Below are positions 43,983 to 52,120 of a stretch of 64,000 bases of DNA, piece after piece; positions within the stretch are counted from its first letter, which is position 1; the number at the start of each line of letters is the position of its first letter. This DNA is from Collinsella sp. Its GTDB lineage: Bacteria; Actinomycetota; Coriobacteriia; Coriobacteriales; Coriobacteriaceae. A model generated the notes under the pieces. The model saw only the letters and a list, made by a program, of their open reading frames with translations. It was not told where the DNA came from and ran no database searches. The stretch lies in contig JAHYYP010000003.1 of NCBI GenBank assembly GCA_019424905.1, forward strand, positions 1 through 64,000, in the 5' to 3' direction. The translations under genes were made by a program, and so were the position numbers.

Positions 43983-44810
43983 TTAACGAGCCGCCAAGAT
44001 GGCGTCGATGAGCGTCAGTACGCCCCCGTCGTTGTTGCTCGGAATGCGCCACTTGGCATGCGCGTTCATGTGCTCCTCGGCGTTGTCCACGATAAAGCTG
44101 TGACCGACGCGCTCGAGCATGGGGATGTCGTTGTAGGTGTCGCCCACGGCGGCGGCGTCGGCAATATCGATGCCCAGGTGCTTGCACAGGTGAGCGATGC
44201 CGGCGCCCTTGTCGACGCCCAGGTTCATAAAGTCGATCCACTCGCGCCCAGCGTTGGTGACGTAGAGCTTGTCCGAGAACTCGGGGCTATAGGTCTCGCG
44301 GAAAGCGGGCTCGGCGTCGTAGCCGGGGAAGAAGACCGAAATCTTGTTGGACTCGAAATCAATGCCCTCAAAGCTGTCGACGTAGTTGATTGTGTTGTAG
44401 TAGACGCTGATCTCGTCGTGGTATTGATGGTCGCGGGCAAGCACGTAGAACTCGTCGAAGCAGCACAGGACGGGGACAGCGCGAGGATCCTCCGAGGCAC
44501 GGTTCAAGACCTGCTGATACAGCTCCACGTCAATATTGCTCTTATAGATATAGCCGCCGCGATAGATCACGCAAGCTCCGTTGTCGGGACAAAAGGCGAG
44601 GCGGTTCTTGATGCCCTCGAACATCTCTTCGAGCTTGGGGGCGGGACGTCCGCTGGCGGGGCAGAATACGATGCCGGCGTCGGCGAGCTTGTCCAGGCGC
44701 TCATCAAGACCCTGGGGCAGCACACGCTCGTCGGTCAGCAGCGTCTTGTCCATATCGACGGCGAGAATCTTAATGTTGCCGATGTTGGCGTCCGATTCGT
44801 AAGTTTGCAT
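43983..44810 (-). CDS. HAD-superfamily phosphatase (Cof type)
   Basis: A 275-residue cytoplasmic HAD IIB (Cof-like) phosphatase. Motif I is AVDMDKTLLT (Asp19 and Asp21), motif II CPASGRPAP, motif III around GVDKGAGI, motif IV AVGDTYNDIPML. The cap region (about 85-200) is of the Cof type, acting on sugar phosphates or flavin-related phosphates in relatives. A GAAAGG site precedes the ATG. The substrate is unknown. Confidence 0.9.
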   Translation of the reverse strand: MQTYESDANIGNIKILAVDMDKTLLTDERVLPQGLDERLDKLADAGIVFCPASGRPAPKLEEMFEGIKNRLAFCPDNGACVIYRGGYIYKSNIDVELYQQVLNRASEDPRAVPVLCCFDEFYVLARDHQYHDEISVYYNTINYVDSFEGIDFESNKISVFFPGYDAEPAFRETYSPEFSDKLYVTNAGREWIDFMNLGVDKGAGIAHLCKHLGIDIADAAAVGDTYNDIPMLERVGHSFIVDNAEEHMNAHAKWRIPSNNDGGVLTLIDAILAAR

Positions 44811-44953
44811 AAAAATGCGCCTTTCGTTTCGAGATTGTTTCAGACGTTATAACCATCAACTAGTAGTCGAGCGTATTTTCGCAGGAATGGTGCGTATTTG
44901 CACCACGCTTCACAAAGTAATGAAAAAACTTTTCAGAAATTTGAATTTGTCGC

Positions 44954-44981
44954 TTGTGCCGCGGGCACTTTAGCGTAATAT
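44954..44981 (+). promoter_or_regulatory. Candidate promoter of the argG leader
   Basis: TTGTGC (44954-44959), a 16-base spacer and TAATAT (44976-44981). Transcription would start near 44988, about 100 bases before the leader peptide. No ARG-box-like operator is evident around it. Confidence 0.4.
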
Positions 44982-45084
44982 AGCGACCATCGAAAACGGA
45001 GAAGGAAAAACAACCGCTTACCGAAGAAAAGGTACCGTTTACGATATTAGAATTGCGCCCGGCGATAGGTGAAAGGAGAGGCAG

Positions 45085-45159
45085 ATGCAGTTCGTAAAGA
45101 TCATCACTACTGCAGACAATGCCATCCGACGCCAGCGCGCAATTTCCCGACGACGATAA
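45085..45159 (+). CDS. Arginine-rich leader peptide of argG
   Basis: A 24-codon frame, MQFVKIITTADNAIRRQRAI followed by SRRR and a TAA stop. It has an excellent ribosome binding site (AAGGAG at 45073-45078, 6 bases before the ATG). Six of the last ten codons are arginine (positions 15, 16, 18, 22, 23, 24), and four of those are CGA. Such a peptide upstream of an arginine synthesis gene matches the classic pattern of ribosome-mediated attenuation. Hairpins that can act as attenuator follow at once. Confidence 0.8.
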   Translation: MQFVKIITTADNAIRRQRAISRRR

Positions 45160-45166
45160 CAATCGT

Positions 45167-45269
45167 CTCTGTCCGTATGGGGCTAAATGCCCCAACAGAG
45201 TCATTTTGAGGTCGTTGGGTTTTAGCACGACATAGACGCATGTTTCTAGGGCATGTTGTGCTGCTTTTT
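45167..45269 (+). promoter_or_regulatory. Putative arginine attenuator
   Basis: Hairpin 1:2 pairs CTCTGT and TGGGG (45167-45182) with CCCCA and ACAGAG (45190-45200). A competing 2:3 pairing joins CTAAA and CCCAAC (45183-45196) to GTTGGG and TTTAG (45214-45225). Hairpin 3:4 pairs AGCACGACAT (45224-45233) with ATGTTGTGCT (45253-45262) and is followed by GCTTTTTG, a terminator. 2:3 shares bases with both neighbours, so 1:2 plus 3:4 and 2:3 are mutually exclusive. The exact order relative to ribosome position needs folding. Confidence 0.65.
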
Positions 45270-45363
45270 GCTATTTAACCTGATATTGCACGGTTTTTGA
45301 CCTCGAAATGACTTGCAACTGACCGATGTTCTAACTAGCTACCAAGGGCGAAAGGAAACAGCC

Positions 45364-46590
45364 ATGAGCAAGGAAAAAGTCGTTCTCGCATATTCCGGTG
45401 GTCTTGATACATCCGTATGTGTCAAGTGGCTCCAGGACGAGAAGAATCTCGATGTCGTTTGTGTCTGCGGCAATGTGGGCCAGGAGGAGACCGGCCTGGA
45501 TGCCAAGAAGCAGAAGGCCCTCGACCTGGGCGTTCTCGATTGTCAGGTGCTCGACCTGCGCGACGAGTTCTCCGATGAGTTCCTGACCAAGGCCATCGCT
45601 GCCAACTCCATGTACGAGAACAAGTATCCGCTGCTCTCTGCTCTGTCCCGTCCGCTGCTTGCCAAGAAGCTCGTCGAGGTTGCTCACGAGTTTGGTGCGA
45701 CCTACGTCGCCCATGGCTGCACCGGCAAGGGCAACGACCAGGTTCGTTTTGAGGCTGCCGTCAAGGCCCTCGACCCTGAGCTCAAGGTTATCGCCCCGGT
45801 TCGCGAGTGGGATCTGAAGTGCCGTCCGGACGAGGTCGCCTATGCCCACGCTCACAACGTGCCGGTTCCCGAGGGTGCCAACGACAACCCCTATTCCATT
45901 GACGACAACCTGTGGGGTCGCGCCATCGAGTGCGGTCACCTGGAGGATCCCTGGAACGAGCCGCTCGATGACGCCTGGGTTATGACCAAGAACCCCGAGG
46001 ATACGCCCGACACCCCGACCTACACCGAGATTGAGTTTGAGGCCGGCAAGCCCGTCGCCGTCGACGGCAAGAAGATGAAGCTCTCCGAGATCGTCATCGC
46101 CCTCAACAAGATTTCCGGCGACAACGGCTTTGGTCGCCTGGACCTGGTCGAGGATCGTCTGGTGGGCCTCAAGAGCCGTGAGTGCTATGAGGTTCCCGGA
46201 GCCCTGACGCTCATCACCGCCCACAAGGCGCTCGAGGACATCTGCGTCGAGGGCGACCTGCTCAAGACCAAGATCAAGCTCGAGCAGGATTGGGCCACCG
46301 CCGTGTACAACGGCCAGTGGTACAGCCCGCTCAAAAACGCGCTCGATGCCTTTATGGTCGATACCCAGAAGTTCGTGACCGGCACTGTCCGTCTGAAGTT
46401 CTTTAAGGGCAACTGCCATGTCGTCGGCCGCAAGAGCCCCTTCAGCCTGTATGACTACGGCCTGGCTACCTACGACCGCGACACCACGTTTGATGAGAAG
46501 GCCAGCGCCGGCTTTATCGAGATCGATACGCTGTCGCTCAAGACGTGGGCTAAGGTCCAGGGTCCCAGCTCCGCTGCCGCCCAGGCTTAA
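45364..46590 (+). CDS. argG: Argininosuccinate synthase
   Basis: A 408-residue ATP-dependent ligase joining citrulline and aspartate. The N-type ATP pyrophosphatase loop is AYSGGLDTS (9-17). AHGCTGKGNDQVRFE and EYxxDNLWGR-like DDNLWGRAIECGHLEDP are typical. The ATG at 45364 follows AAGGAA. It is preceded by the leader peptide and attenuator and followed, after a 0.5 kb gap, by argH. Confidence 0.98.
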   Translation: MSKEKVVLAYSGGLDTSVCVKWLQDEKNLDVVCVCGNVGQEETGLDAKKQKALDLGVLDCQVLDLRDEFSDEFLTKAIAANSMYENKYPLLSALSRPLLAKKLVEVAHEFGATYVAHGCTGKGNDQVRFEAAVKALDPELKVIAPVREWDLKCRPDEVAYAHAHNVPVPEGANDNPYSIDDNLWGRAIECGHLEDPWNEPLDDAWVMTKNPEDTPDTPTYTEIEFEAGKPVAVDGKKMKLSEIVIALNKISGDNGFGRLDLVEDRLVGLKSRECYEVPGALTLITAHKALEDICVEGDLLKTKIKLEQDWATAVYNGQWYSPLKNALDAFMVDTQKFVTGTVRLKFFKGNCHVVGRKSPFSLYDYGLATYDRDTTFDEKASAGFIEIDTLSLKTWAKVQGPSSAAAQA

Positions 46591-46820
46591 AGGCCCTTTC
46601 CTTGGTATCCGCGCGGCCCATCCGCGTGATACATAACGGGCGCACGGGGTCCCTACCTTTCGTTATGCTTGCTGACACTTCTTAACATCGGTGGCCCCTA
46701 CGTTCCGCCCGCATATATGATGCCGCGTCTGCGGCTGAGTCCGAGCCCCGCCGGGGTTGTCCGGCGGGGCTCCTTCTATCAATTTGGCGGCTCTGCGCCT
46801 ATATATGAGGAGTATCCATT
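46591..46820 (+). other. argG-argH intergenic region with a terminator
   Basis: Contains a 12-base perfect stem (GAGCCCCGCCGG at 46743-46754 with 46761-46772) followed by CTTCTATC, a weak terminator. No other gene or clear regulatory element is seen before the small gene at 46821. Confidence 0.5.
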
Positions 46821-46991
46821 ATGTTCAGTGCTATCGCGCATGCCTTACTTGCCCTCGCGCCTGAGTTTGATGCTGCAAAGGTCGAGGACGTCCCTATGAG
46901 CCTGAAGGCCTGGATCGATGGTTCGCAGGGCAACATCCGGAGGGAGACGTTGGGCGCCAAGTGCATGGCGCGTCACTTCTTTGCAAATTAG
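46821..46991 (+). CDS. Small uncharacterised protein between argG and argH
   Basis: 56 codons, opening MFSAIAHALLALAPEFD and ending MARHFFAN. A GAGGAG site (46807-46812) lies 8 bases before the ATG and the frame ends in TAG 118 bases before argH. The N-terminus is hydrophobic and the rest is basic. I recognise no family. It could be a real small protein or a remnant of an enzyme C-terminus. Confidence 0.45.
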   Translation: MFSAIAHALLALAPEFDAAKVEDVPMSLKAWIDGSQGNIRRETLGAKCMARHFFAN

Positions 46992-47109
46992 CTACATGGC
47001 CCAGCGCACGGCAGGGAGTGTGTAAAACTAGCAGTTGAAAAATCGCTTTAGCGACAGGGCGCATTGCTTTGGGCGCTTGTTTTGTTATTTGAGGAAAGGG
47101 GACGGTTCC

Positions 47110-48540
47110 ATGGCTCTTTGGGGCGGTCGTTTTGAGGCGGGCGTGGCCGAGGTCACGCAGGAGTTTGGCGCGTCGCTGCCGGTCGACAAACATCTCTATA
47201 AGCAGGATATTGCCGGCTCTAAGGCACATGCCAAGATGCTGGCCGCCCAGGGCATCATCAGTGCCGAGGATGAGCAGGCGATTGCCGAGGGCCTGACCGG
47301 AATCGAACAGGATATCGATGCCGGCAACTTCACCTTCGACATCAACGACGAGGACATCCATATGTCCATCGAGAGCGAGCTGACGCGCCGCATCGGCGAG
47401 GCCGGTAAGCGCTTGCATACCGGGCGTTCGCGCAACGACCAGGTGGCGACCGACACGCGACTGGGCGTCAAGGCGCTGGCCAAGGAGCTCATGGAGGCCA
47501 ATCTTGAGCTGCGCCATGTGCTGGTGGATGCCGCTAAGAAGTACGAAAAAGTGATTCTACCTGGCTACACGCACATGCAGCATGCTCAGCCCGTGCTGCT
47601 GTCGCATCACTTGCTGGCGTATTCCTGGATGTTCGCGCGCGACTTTACGCGCCTGAAGGCCGCCTTTGATGCCGCCGACAACTGCCCACTGGGTGCTGCC
47701 GCGCTTGCCGGCACGAGCTATCCGCTCGATCGCCAGATGACGGCTGCCGAACTTGGCTTTGCGGGTGTGATCCCTAACTCGCTCGACGCTGTTTCCGATC
47801 GCGATTTCCTGCTCGATCTGCATTACGCTGGCTCCGTTATGGCCATGCATCTGTCGCGTCTTTCCGAGGAGATCGTGCTGTGGTCGAGCTCCGAATTTGG
47901 CTTTATCACGCTTTCCGACTCTTACTCCACCGGCTCGTCCATCATGCCGCAGAAGAAAAATCCCGACTTTGCCGAGCTGATCCGCGGCAAGAGCGGCCGC
48001 GTCTACGGCAACCTGGTGCAGCTACTGGTGACCATGAAGGGCCTGCCGCTTGCTTATAACAAGGACTTGCAGGAGGACAAGGAGGGCGCGCTCGATACCG
48101 CCCATACGCTCATGCAGTGCCTGTCGGTTATGGCCGGTATGATTTCGACTTGGACCGTCAACGAGGATGCCATGGCGTGCGAGTGCGGCGTGGGACACCT
48201 TGCCGCCACCGATGTTGCCGATTACCTGGCAAAGCGCGGTCTACCGTTCCGCGAGGCACATGCCGTGGTGGGGCACCTGGTCCTGATGTGTGAGAAGCGC
48301 GGCTGCAATCTTGAGGACCTGCCGTTTGAGGTGTTCCAGGAGGCAAGCCCGCTCTTTGAGCGCGATATTACCGAGGCGCTCGATATCCCGTCGATTGTCG
48401 CCGCGCGCACGACCGAGGGTGGTACCGCCCCTGCTGCCGTTGCCGTGCAGTTGGGAAGCGCCGAGGCGCAGCTCGCGGCCGATGAGGGTGTGTTTGGCTC
48501 GTTATCCAAGGTCGTCGAGATGGGCCACGGAGCTAATTAG
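47110..48540 (+). CDS. argH: Argininosuccinate lyase
   Basis: A 476-residue fumarase-superfamily lyase that splits argininosuccinate into arginine and fumarate. LWGGRFEAGV is the family start, HTGRSRNDQVATD and TYTHMQHAQP-like GYTHMQHAQPVLLSHH form the active site, and the mobile loop GSSIMPQKKNPDF holds the catalytic Ser (276 or 277). The ATG at 47110 follows GAGGAAAGGGGA. It completes the pathway begun by argG. Confidence 0.98.
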   Translation: MALWGGRFEAGVAEVTQEFGASLPVDKHLYKQDIAGSKAHAKMLAAQGIISAEDEQAIAEGLTGIEQDIDAGNFTFDINDEDIHMSIESELTRRIGEAGKRLHTGRSRNDQVATDTRLGVKALAKELMEANLELRHVLVDAAKKYEKVILPGYTHMQHAQPVLLSHHLLAYSWMFARDFTRLKAAFDAADNCPLGAAALAGTSYPLDRQMTAAELGFAGVIPNSLDAVSDRDFLLDLHYAGSVMAMHLSRLSEEIVLWSSSEFGFITLSDSYSTGSSIMPQKKNPDFAELIRGKSGRVYGNLVQLLVTMKGLPLAYNKDLQEDKEGALDTAHTLMQCLSVMAGMISTWTVNEDAMACECGVGHLAATDVADYLAKRGLPFREAHAVVGHLVLMCEKRGCNLEDLPFEVFQEASPLFERDITEALDIPSIVAARTTEGGTAPAAVAVQLGSAEAQLAADEGVFGSLSKVVEMGHGAN

Positions 48541-48585
48541 CTTATTGGATGCGTCTGTCTGGTGTGTTCATCATATTTTGCCTTT

Positions 48586-48617
48586 ACGGGTGCCCGCTAT
48601 GGTGGGCACCCGTTTTG
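48586..48617 (+). terminator. Terminator after argH
   Basis: A 10-base perfect stem (ACGGGTGCCC with GGGCACCCGT) and TTTT. A second, weaker hairpin (ACGGGCG with CGCCCGT, 48689-48711) lies downstream in the otherwise empty 377-base gap before ndk. Confidence 0.85.
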
Positions 48618-48784
48618 TTATAGAGAAGGAAGGAGCTTGTCGAGAACTTCTGTAGGACATTTGCGCAGGTTGTGAAGGGGGTGCGTTCACGGGCGACAAT
48701 CGACCGCCCGTTCTGTTCGTTGCAGTTGAAAGTGGGACGGATGGTACTCTAGTCGGGCTTCGAAACAGAAGTGACACATATAGA

Positions 48785-48854
48785 ACGCTTCAATTAATTG
48801 CAGCGCTTCAATAAACAGTTTTTTGTTTAACTGCAGCTAAAACTCTGTTACGAT
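48785..48854 (+). promoter_or_regulatory. ndk promoter region with repeats
   Basis: TTTAAC (48826-48831), 17 bases and TACGAT (48849-48854) form a moderate promoter. Just upstream are two CGCTTCAAT repeats (about 17 bases apart), the palindrome CAATTAATTG (48791-48800) and an inverted CAGTT/AACTG pair (48816-48833). This density suggests an operator. Confidence 0.4.
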
Positions 48855-48917
48855 GCAGTCCAGGCGAGTGCCGGAATGGGACTTGGGCACGCGCGAACCT
48901 ACTTGAAAGGCTACCTT

Positions 48918-49322
48918 ATGGCTATCGAGAAGACCTTCATCATGATTAAGCCCGACGCCGTGCGCGATCGCAAGATCGGCGAGATCGTTACTCGCATTGA
49001 GCGCAGCGGCCTTGTCATCGAGTGCATGGAGATGACCACGCTCGAGCGCGCTACCGTCGAGGAGCACTACGCTCATCTGGCCGACAAGCCTTTCTTTGGC
49101 GGTCTCTGCGACTTTATGACGAGCGGTCCGGTCGTCAAGATGGTCGTTTCCGGTCTTTCTGCTGTCTCCAAGATGCGCACTCTTATGGGCGCTACCAACC
49201 CGCTTGATGCTGCCCCCGGCACCATCCGCGGCGACTTCGCTGTCGATGTCAACGCCAACGTGATTCACGGCTCCGATTGCCTGGAGAACGCCGAGATCGA
49301 GATCAAGCGCTTCTTTGGCTAA
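48918..49322 (+). CDS. ndk: Nucleoside diphosphate kinase
   Basis: A 134-residue enzyme that balances nucleoside triphosphates by phosphate transfer through a phosphohistidine, His117 in NVIHGSD. TFIMIKPDAVRDRKIGEI and ATNPLDAAPGTIRGDFA are typical. The ATG at 48918 follows GAAAGG; an upstream in-frame start at 48876 lacks a site. It is a single gene with its own terminator. Confidence 0.97.
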   Translation: MAIEKTFIMIKPDAVRDRKIGEIVTRIERSGLVIECMEMTTLERATVEEHYAHLADKPFFGGLCDFMTSGPVVKMVVSGLSAVSKMRTLMGATNPLDAAPGTIRGDFAVDVNANVIHGSDCLENAEIEIKRFFG

Positions 49323-49361
49323 ACCAGCTTTGACTCCTTAAAGCTGTTAGCGTGTGGCTTA

Positions 49362-49395
49362 GGCGCAGCGGAACTCCATCCGCGGCGCCCTTTTT
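49362..49395 (+). terminator. Terminator after ndk
   Basis: A 10-base stem with one mismatch (GGCGCAGCGG with CCGCGGCGCC) and TTTTT. Confidence 0.75.
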
Positions 49396-49402
49396 ATCCC
49401 AG

Positions 49403-49488
49403 TAGATTTTTGGGACATGGCTAGAAATCTACCTTTTGTCGCACATGGACTGCGAAAGGTAGATTTCTAGGCATGCACCAAAAATCTA
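49403..49488. repeat. 86-base near-perfect palindromic element
   Basis: TAGATTTTTGG (49403), CATG and a 16-base arm (49421-49436) are mirrored by the reverse complement arm (49455-49470), CATG and CCAAAAATCTA (ending 49488). The central loop is 18 bases. The two sides differ only in two short spacers. The element is AT-rich compared with its surroundings and lies between the ndk and rpiB terminators. It looks like a mobile or REP-type repeat. Confidence 0.75.
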
Positions 49489-49496
49489 ATAAAGAG

Positions 49497-49530
49497 CCCC
49501 CGCCCGGATTGCGTTCCGGACGGGGGTTTT
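49497..49530. terminator. Bidirectional terminator between ndk and rpiB
   Basis: An 11-base stem (CCCCCGCCCGG with CCGGACGGGGG, one mismatch or wobble) with TTTT on the plus side and CTCTTTATT on the minus side. Confidence 0.75.
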
Positions 49531-49555
49531 CGTTGGCGTATGGCGTTGTAGGTCT

Positions 49556-50023
49556 TTAAGCTTCGTCGACGACCTTGAGGCCGCGGGTCTGGTCGATCTC
49601 GTTGAGGAGATTGACGCGACGCTCGTGACGGCCGCCCTCGAACTCGGCATCGAGCCACTCGTCGACGATCATCTTGGCGAGCTCGGAGCCCACGACGCGG
49701 GCGCCAAAGGCGAGCACGTTGGTGTTGTTGTGCATGCGCGAGAGCTTGGCGCTGAAGGGCTCGGAGCACACGACGGCACGAACGCCCTCGACCTTGTTGG
49801 CGGCCAAGCTAATCCCGACACCGGTGCCGCAGATCAGGATGCCCAGATCGACGTCGCCGTTGGCTACGGCTTTGCCCACCTTGTAGCCGGCGATGGGGTA
49901 ATCAAAGCTCTCGGAGGTGTCGGTGCCAAAGTTCACGACCTCGCAGCCGCGCTCCTTCAGGTGCTCGGAAATGATGTTCTTGAGCTCGACGGCGGCGTGG
50001 TCGTTGCCGATACCGATCTTCAT
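49556..50023 (-). CDS. rpiB: Ribose 5-phosphate isomerase B
   Basis: A 155-residue RpiB/LacAB-family isomerase interconverting ribose 5-phosphate and ribulose 5-phosphate. KIGIGNDHAAVELK, ICGTGVGISLAANKVEGVRA with the catalytic Cys, and NVLAFGARVVG are the signatures. The ATG at 50023 follows GAGAGGA. An allose- or galactose-phosphate specificity cannot be ruled out. Confidence 0.92.
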   Translation of the reverse strand: MKIGIGNDHAAVELKNIISEHLKERGCEVVNFGTDTSESFDYPIAGYKVGKAVANGDVDLGILICGTGVGISLAANKVEGVRAVVCSEPFSAKLSRMHNNTNVLAFGARVVGSELAKMIVDEWLDAEFEGGRHERRVNLLNEIDQTRGLKVVDEA

Positions 50024-50246
50024 GAGTGGTTCCTCTCTGGTCCGTGCGGCGGAATTGCTAAAGGTTTTACCGCGTTCGACTGCATGATAGCGCGTCTTTT
50101 GCCTAAACACTCGGGCGTTTTTTGGTCAAACGCTTTAGCGGATGCGAACATCAGCCCATCACGAAAAATGCCGCCAATTTGCTTCTGGCGGCCGTCTGCC
50201 GGAACTCGACTTGCGGTTTTTGGTGCCTTGTTATCAAATGGAGAAG

Positions 50247-50276
50247 TTGATACTTGCGAGAGCAACCCGTTATACA
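50247..50276 (+). promoter_or_regulatory. Candidate promoter of the cysteine desulfidase gene
   Basis: TTGATA (50247-50252), an 18-base spacer and TATACA (50271-50276). It lies so close to the ATG at 50291 that the transcript would have a very short or no leader. The rest of the gap back to rpiB holds no gene. Confidence 0.35.
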
Positions 50277-50290
50277 TGTAGGAGATACCT

Positions 50291-51604
50291 ATGCCTACCG
50301 ATTCCATCCGTGATACCGCGTTTTGTGATGTTTTGAACCGCGAGCTTGTCTGTGCGCTCGGCTGCACCGAGCCCATTGCCGTTGCCTATGCGGCGGCGCT
50401 GGCGAGCCAGACGCTCGGTTGCGAACCCGAACATATGGATGTTGCCTGCTCAGGCAACATCATCAAGAACGTAAAGAGCGTGACCGTGCCCAACTCGGGC
50501 GGTATGCACGGTATTGAGGCCGCGGCCGTGCTGGGTGCCGTGGGCGGTGACGCCGAGAGCGCGCTCGAGGTGCTCGAGAGTGTTGGCGATGCAGACCGTG
50601 CTCGCGTGACCGAGCTGCTCTCCGATGCCGACTACTGCGATGTGTCGCTTGTCGAGGGTGTGCCCAACCTCTACATTAAGGTGACTGCCACGGCCGGAGG
50701 TCACACTGCGGTCGTCGAGATCACCGACCATCACACCAATGTTACGTGCCATACACTCGATGGCATTCCGGTGTGTGGCAAGTCGGCGGGGGAGTGTGCC
50801 GCCTGCGCCGAGCGCGTCGTGGCCGAGCGTGCCGCCGATACGCCCATGTCGATTGAGTCTATCATTGACTTTATCGAGGACGGCGACATCGAGGGCGCCC
50901 GCGCTGCCGTTGAGCGTCAGATTGAGCTGAACGGCGCTATTAGCGCCGAGGGCTTGGCGAACGCTTGGGGCGCCGAGGTGGGCCGTACGCTGCTGGGCGC
51001 TCGCGCCGACGATGTCGCCTGCCGTGCGCGTGCGCGTGCGGCCGCCGGGTCTGACGCCCGTATGAACGGCTGTGCGCTACCGGTCGCCATTGTGTGCGGC
51101 TCGGGCAACCAGGGTATTACCTGTGCGTTGCCCGTTATGGAATATGCCGACTACCTGCGCTGCGACCACGAGCGCCTGGTGCGCGCCGTGATGCTGTCTG
51201 ATCTTATTGCCGTGCATATCAAGAGCTATATTGGTGCGCTCTCGGCGTTTTGCGGTGCTATTTGCGCTGCGTGCGGTGCCGGCGCGGCGATTACCTGGCT
51301 GTGCGGTGGCACGCGCGAGCAGATTGGCGCGACGGTTTCGAACACGCTCGGTAACGTTGGCGGCATCGTGTGCGATGGCGCCAAGGCGAGCTGTGCCGCC
51401 AAGATTTCCGCTGCCGTCGATGCGGCGATTCTGGGCCACGATATGGCCATGCAGGGCCGCGGCTTCCGCGCCGGCGAGGGTCTGATCCAGGATACCGTCG
51501 AGGAGACGATCGCGAGCATGGGCTATGTGGGCCGTGTGGGCATGAAGGATACCGATGTCGAGATTCTCAACATCATGATCGGCAAGACCATCGTCGACTG
51601 CTAG
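50291..51604 (+). CDS. cyuA: UPF0597 family protein, probable L-cysteine desulfidase
   Basis: A 437-residue member of the UPF0597 (YhaM/CyuA) family, related to the alpha subunit of iron-sulfur serine dehydratase. Members break L-cysteine into pyruvate, ammonia and sulfide in anaerobes. Cys25 in ALGCTEP, ACSGNIIKNVKSV, FCGAICAACGAGAA and GGIVCDGAKASCAAKIS contain the expected cluster and active-site residues. AGGAGA precedes the ATG. Function is assigned by family; serine dehydratase activity is an alternative. Confidence 0.85.
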   Translation: MPTDSIRDTAFCDVLNRELVCALGCTEPIAVAYAAALASQTLGCEPEHMDVACSGNIIKNVKSVTVPNSGGMHGIEAAAVLGAVGGDAESALEVLESVGDADRARVTELLSDADYCDVSLVEGVPNLYIKVTATAGGHTAVVEITDHHTNVTCHTLDGIPVCGKSAGECAACAERVVAERAADTPMSIESIIDFIEDGDIEGARAAVERQIELNGAISAEGLANAWGAEVGRTLLGARADDVACRARARAAAGSDARMNGCALPVAIVCGSGNQGITCALPVMEYADYLRCDHERLVRAVMLSDLIAVHIKSYIGALSAFCGAICAACGAGAAITWLCGGTREQIGATVSNTLGNVGGIVCDGAKASCAAKISAAVDAAILGHDMAMQGRGFRAGEGLIQDTVEETIASMGYVGRVGMKDTDVEILNIMIGKTIVDC

Positions 51605-51680
51605 GGGCTCTGGGGCACTGCATCTTGTTGTTGAAACTATCGCGCTTGTGGCTGTAAAGCACCTGTCTGCATTGCGGACA

Positions 51681-52102
51681 GCGAGGATCTCGCGGTATGT
51701 CACCAGGTCGTTCTCGCGCTTGATGCGCTCGAGGACGGTTGCGACAACAAGCGCCGCTATCGCCGGCAGGAACGCCGCAGCCGCGGCGACGCCGGCGCCC
51801 CAGGTGCCCTCCATCCACTTAAACGCCGGCGACAGTATCAGTGCGAACGCCACCGCCAGCAACGCGAGCATCAGCACGGCCAGCCATAGCATCCGCGTTC
51901 CCATGCGCTTGCGATCTCTTTCGACTGCCTCTTCCATAACGGTCACGTCTCCCTTCACGAGCGTGTCTATGGAGGTGCCGAATAGGATGCTCAGCATGAG
52001 CAGGCTCTGGACGTCCGGATACGTCTTGTCCCGCTCCCAGTTCGAGATCGTCTGACGCGACACGTAGAGTTTCTCGGCGAGCTGTTCTTGGGAGAGCCCC
52101 AT
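51681..52102 (-). pseudogene. Truncated copy of an XRE-membrane regulator gene
   Basis: This stretch matches 54023-54444 of the intact paralogue at 53863-54483. About 300 bases (51681-51980) are identical, and the part nearest the start then differs at roughly 15 positions. It encodes MGLSQEQLAEKLYVSRQTIS and the first membrane region but lacks the true N-terminus and everything after VTYREILA. The open frame runs on antisense into cyuA only by chance. A recombination scar, not a working gene. Confidence 0.8.
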
Positions 52103-52120
52103 CGCCTCGCGCCTCGTCTT

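Noticed and set aside
44811..45084. ArgR operator upstream of the argG leader
   Set aside because: I looked for AT-rich TGAAT/ATTCA pairs and found none with proper spacing.
48618..48700. Short TTG-started leader peptide before ndk
   Set aside because: The AGGAG is only one base from the TTG, and the 12-codon frame has no feature supporting regulation.
51077..52102. A 341-residue regulator protein
   Set aside because: Only the first part matches the XRE-membrane family; the rest is antisense to cyuA after the truncation point at 51681.
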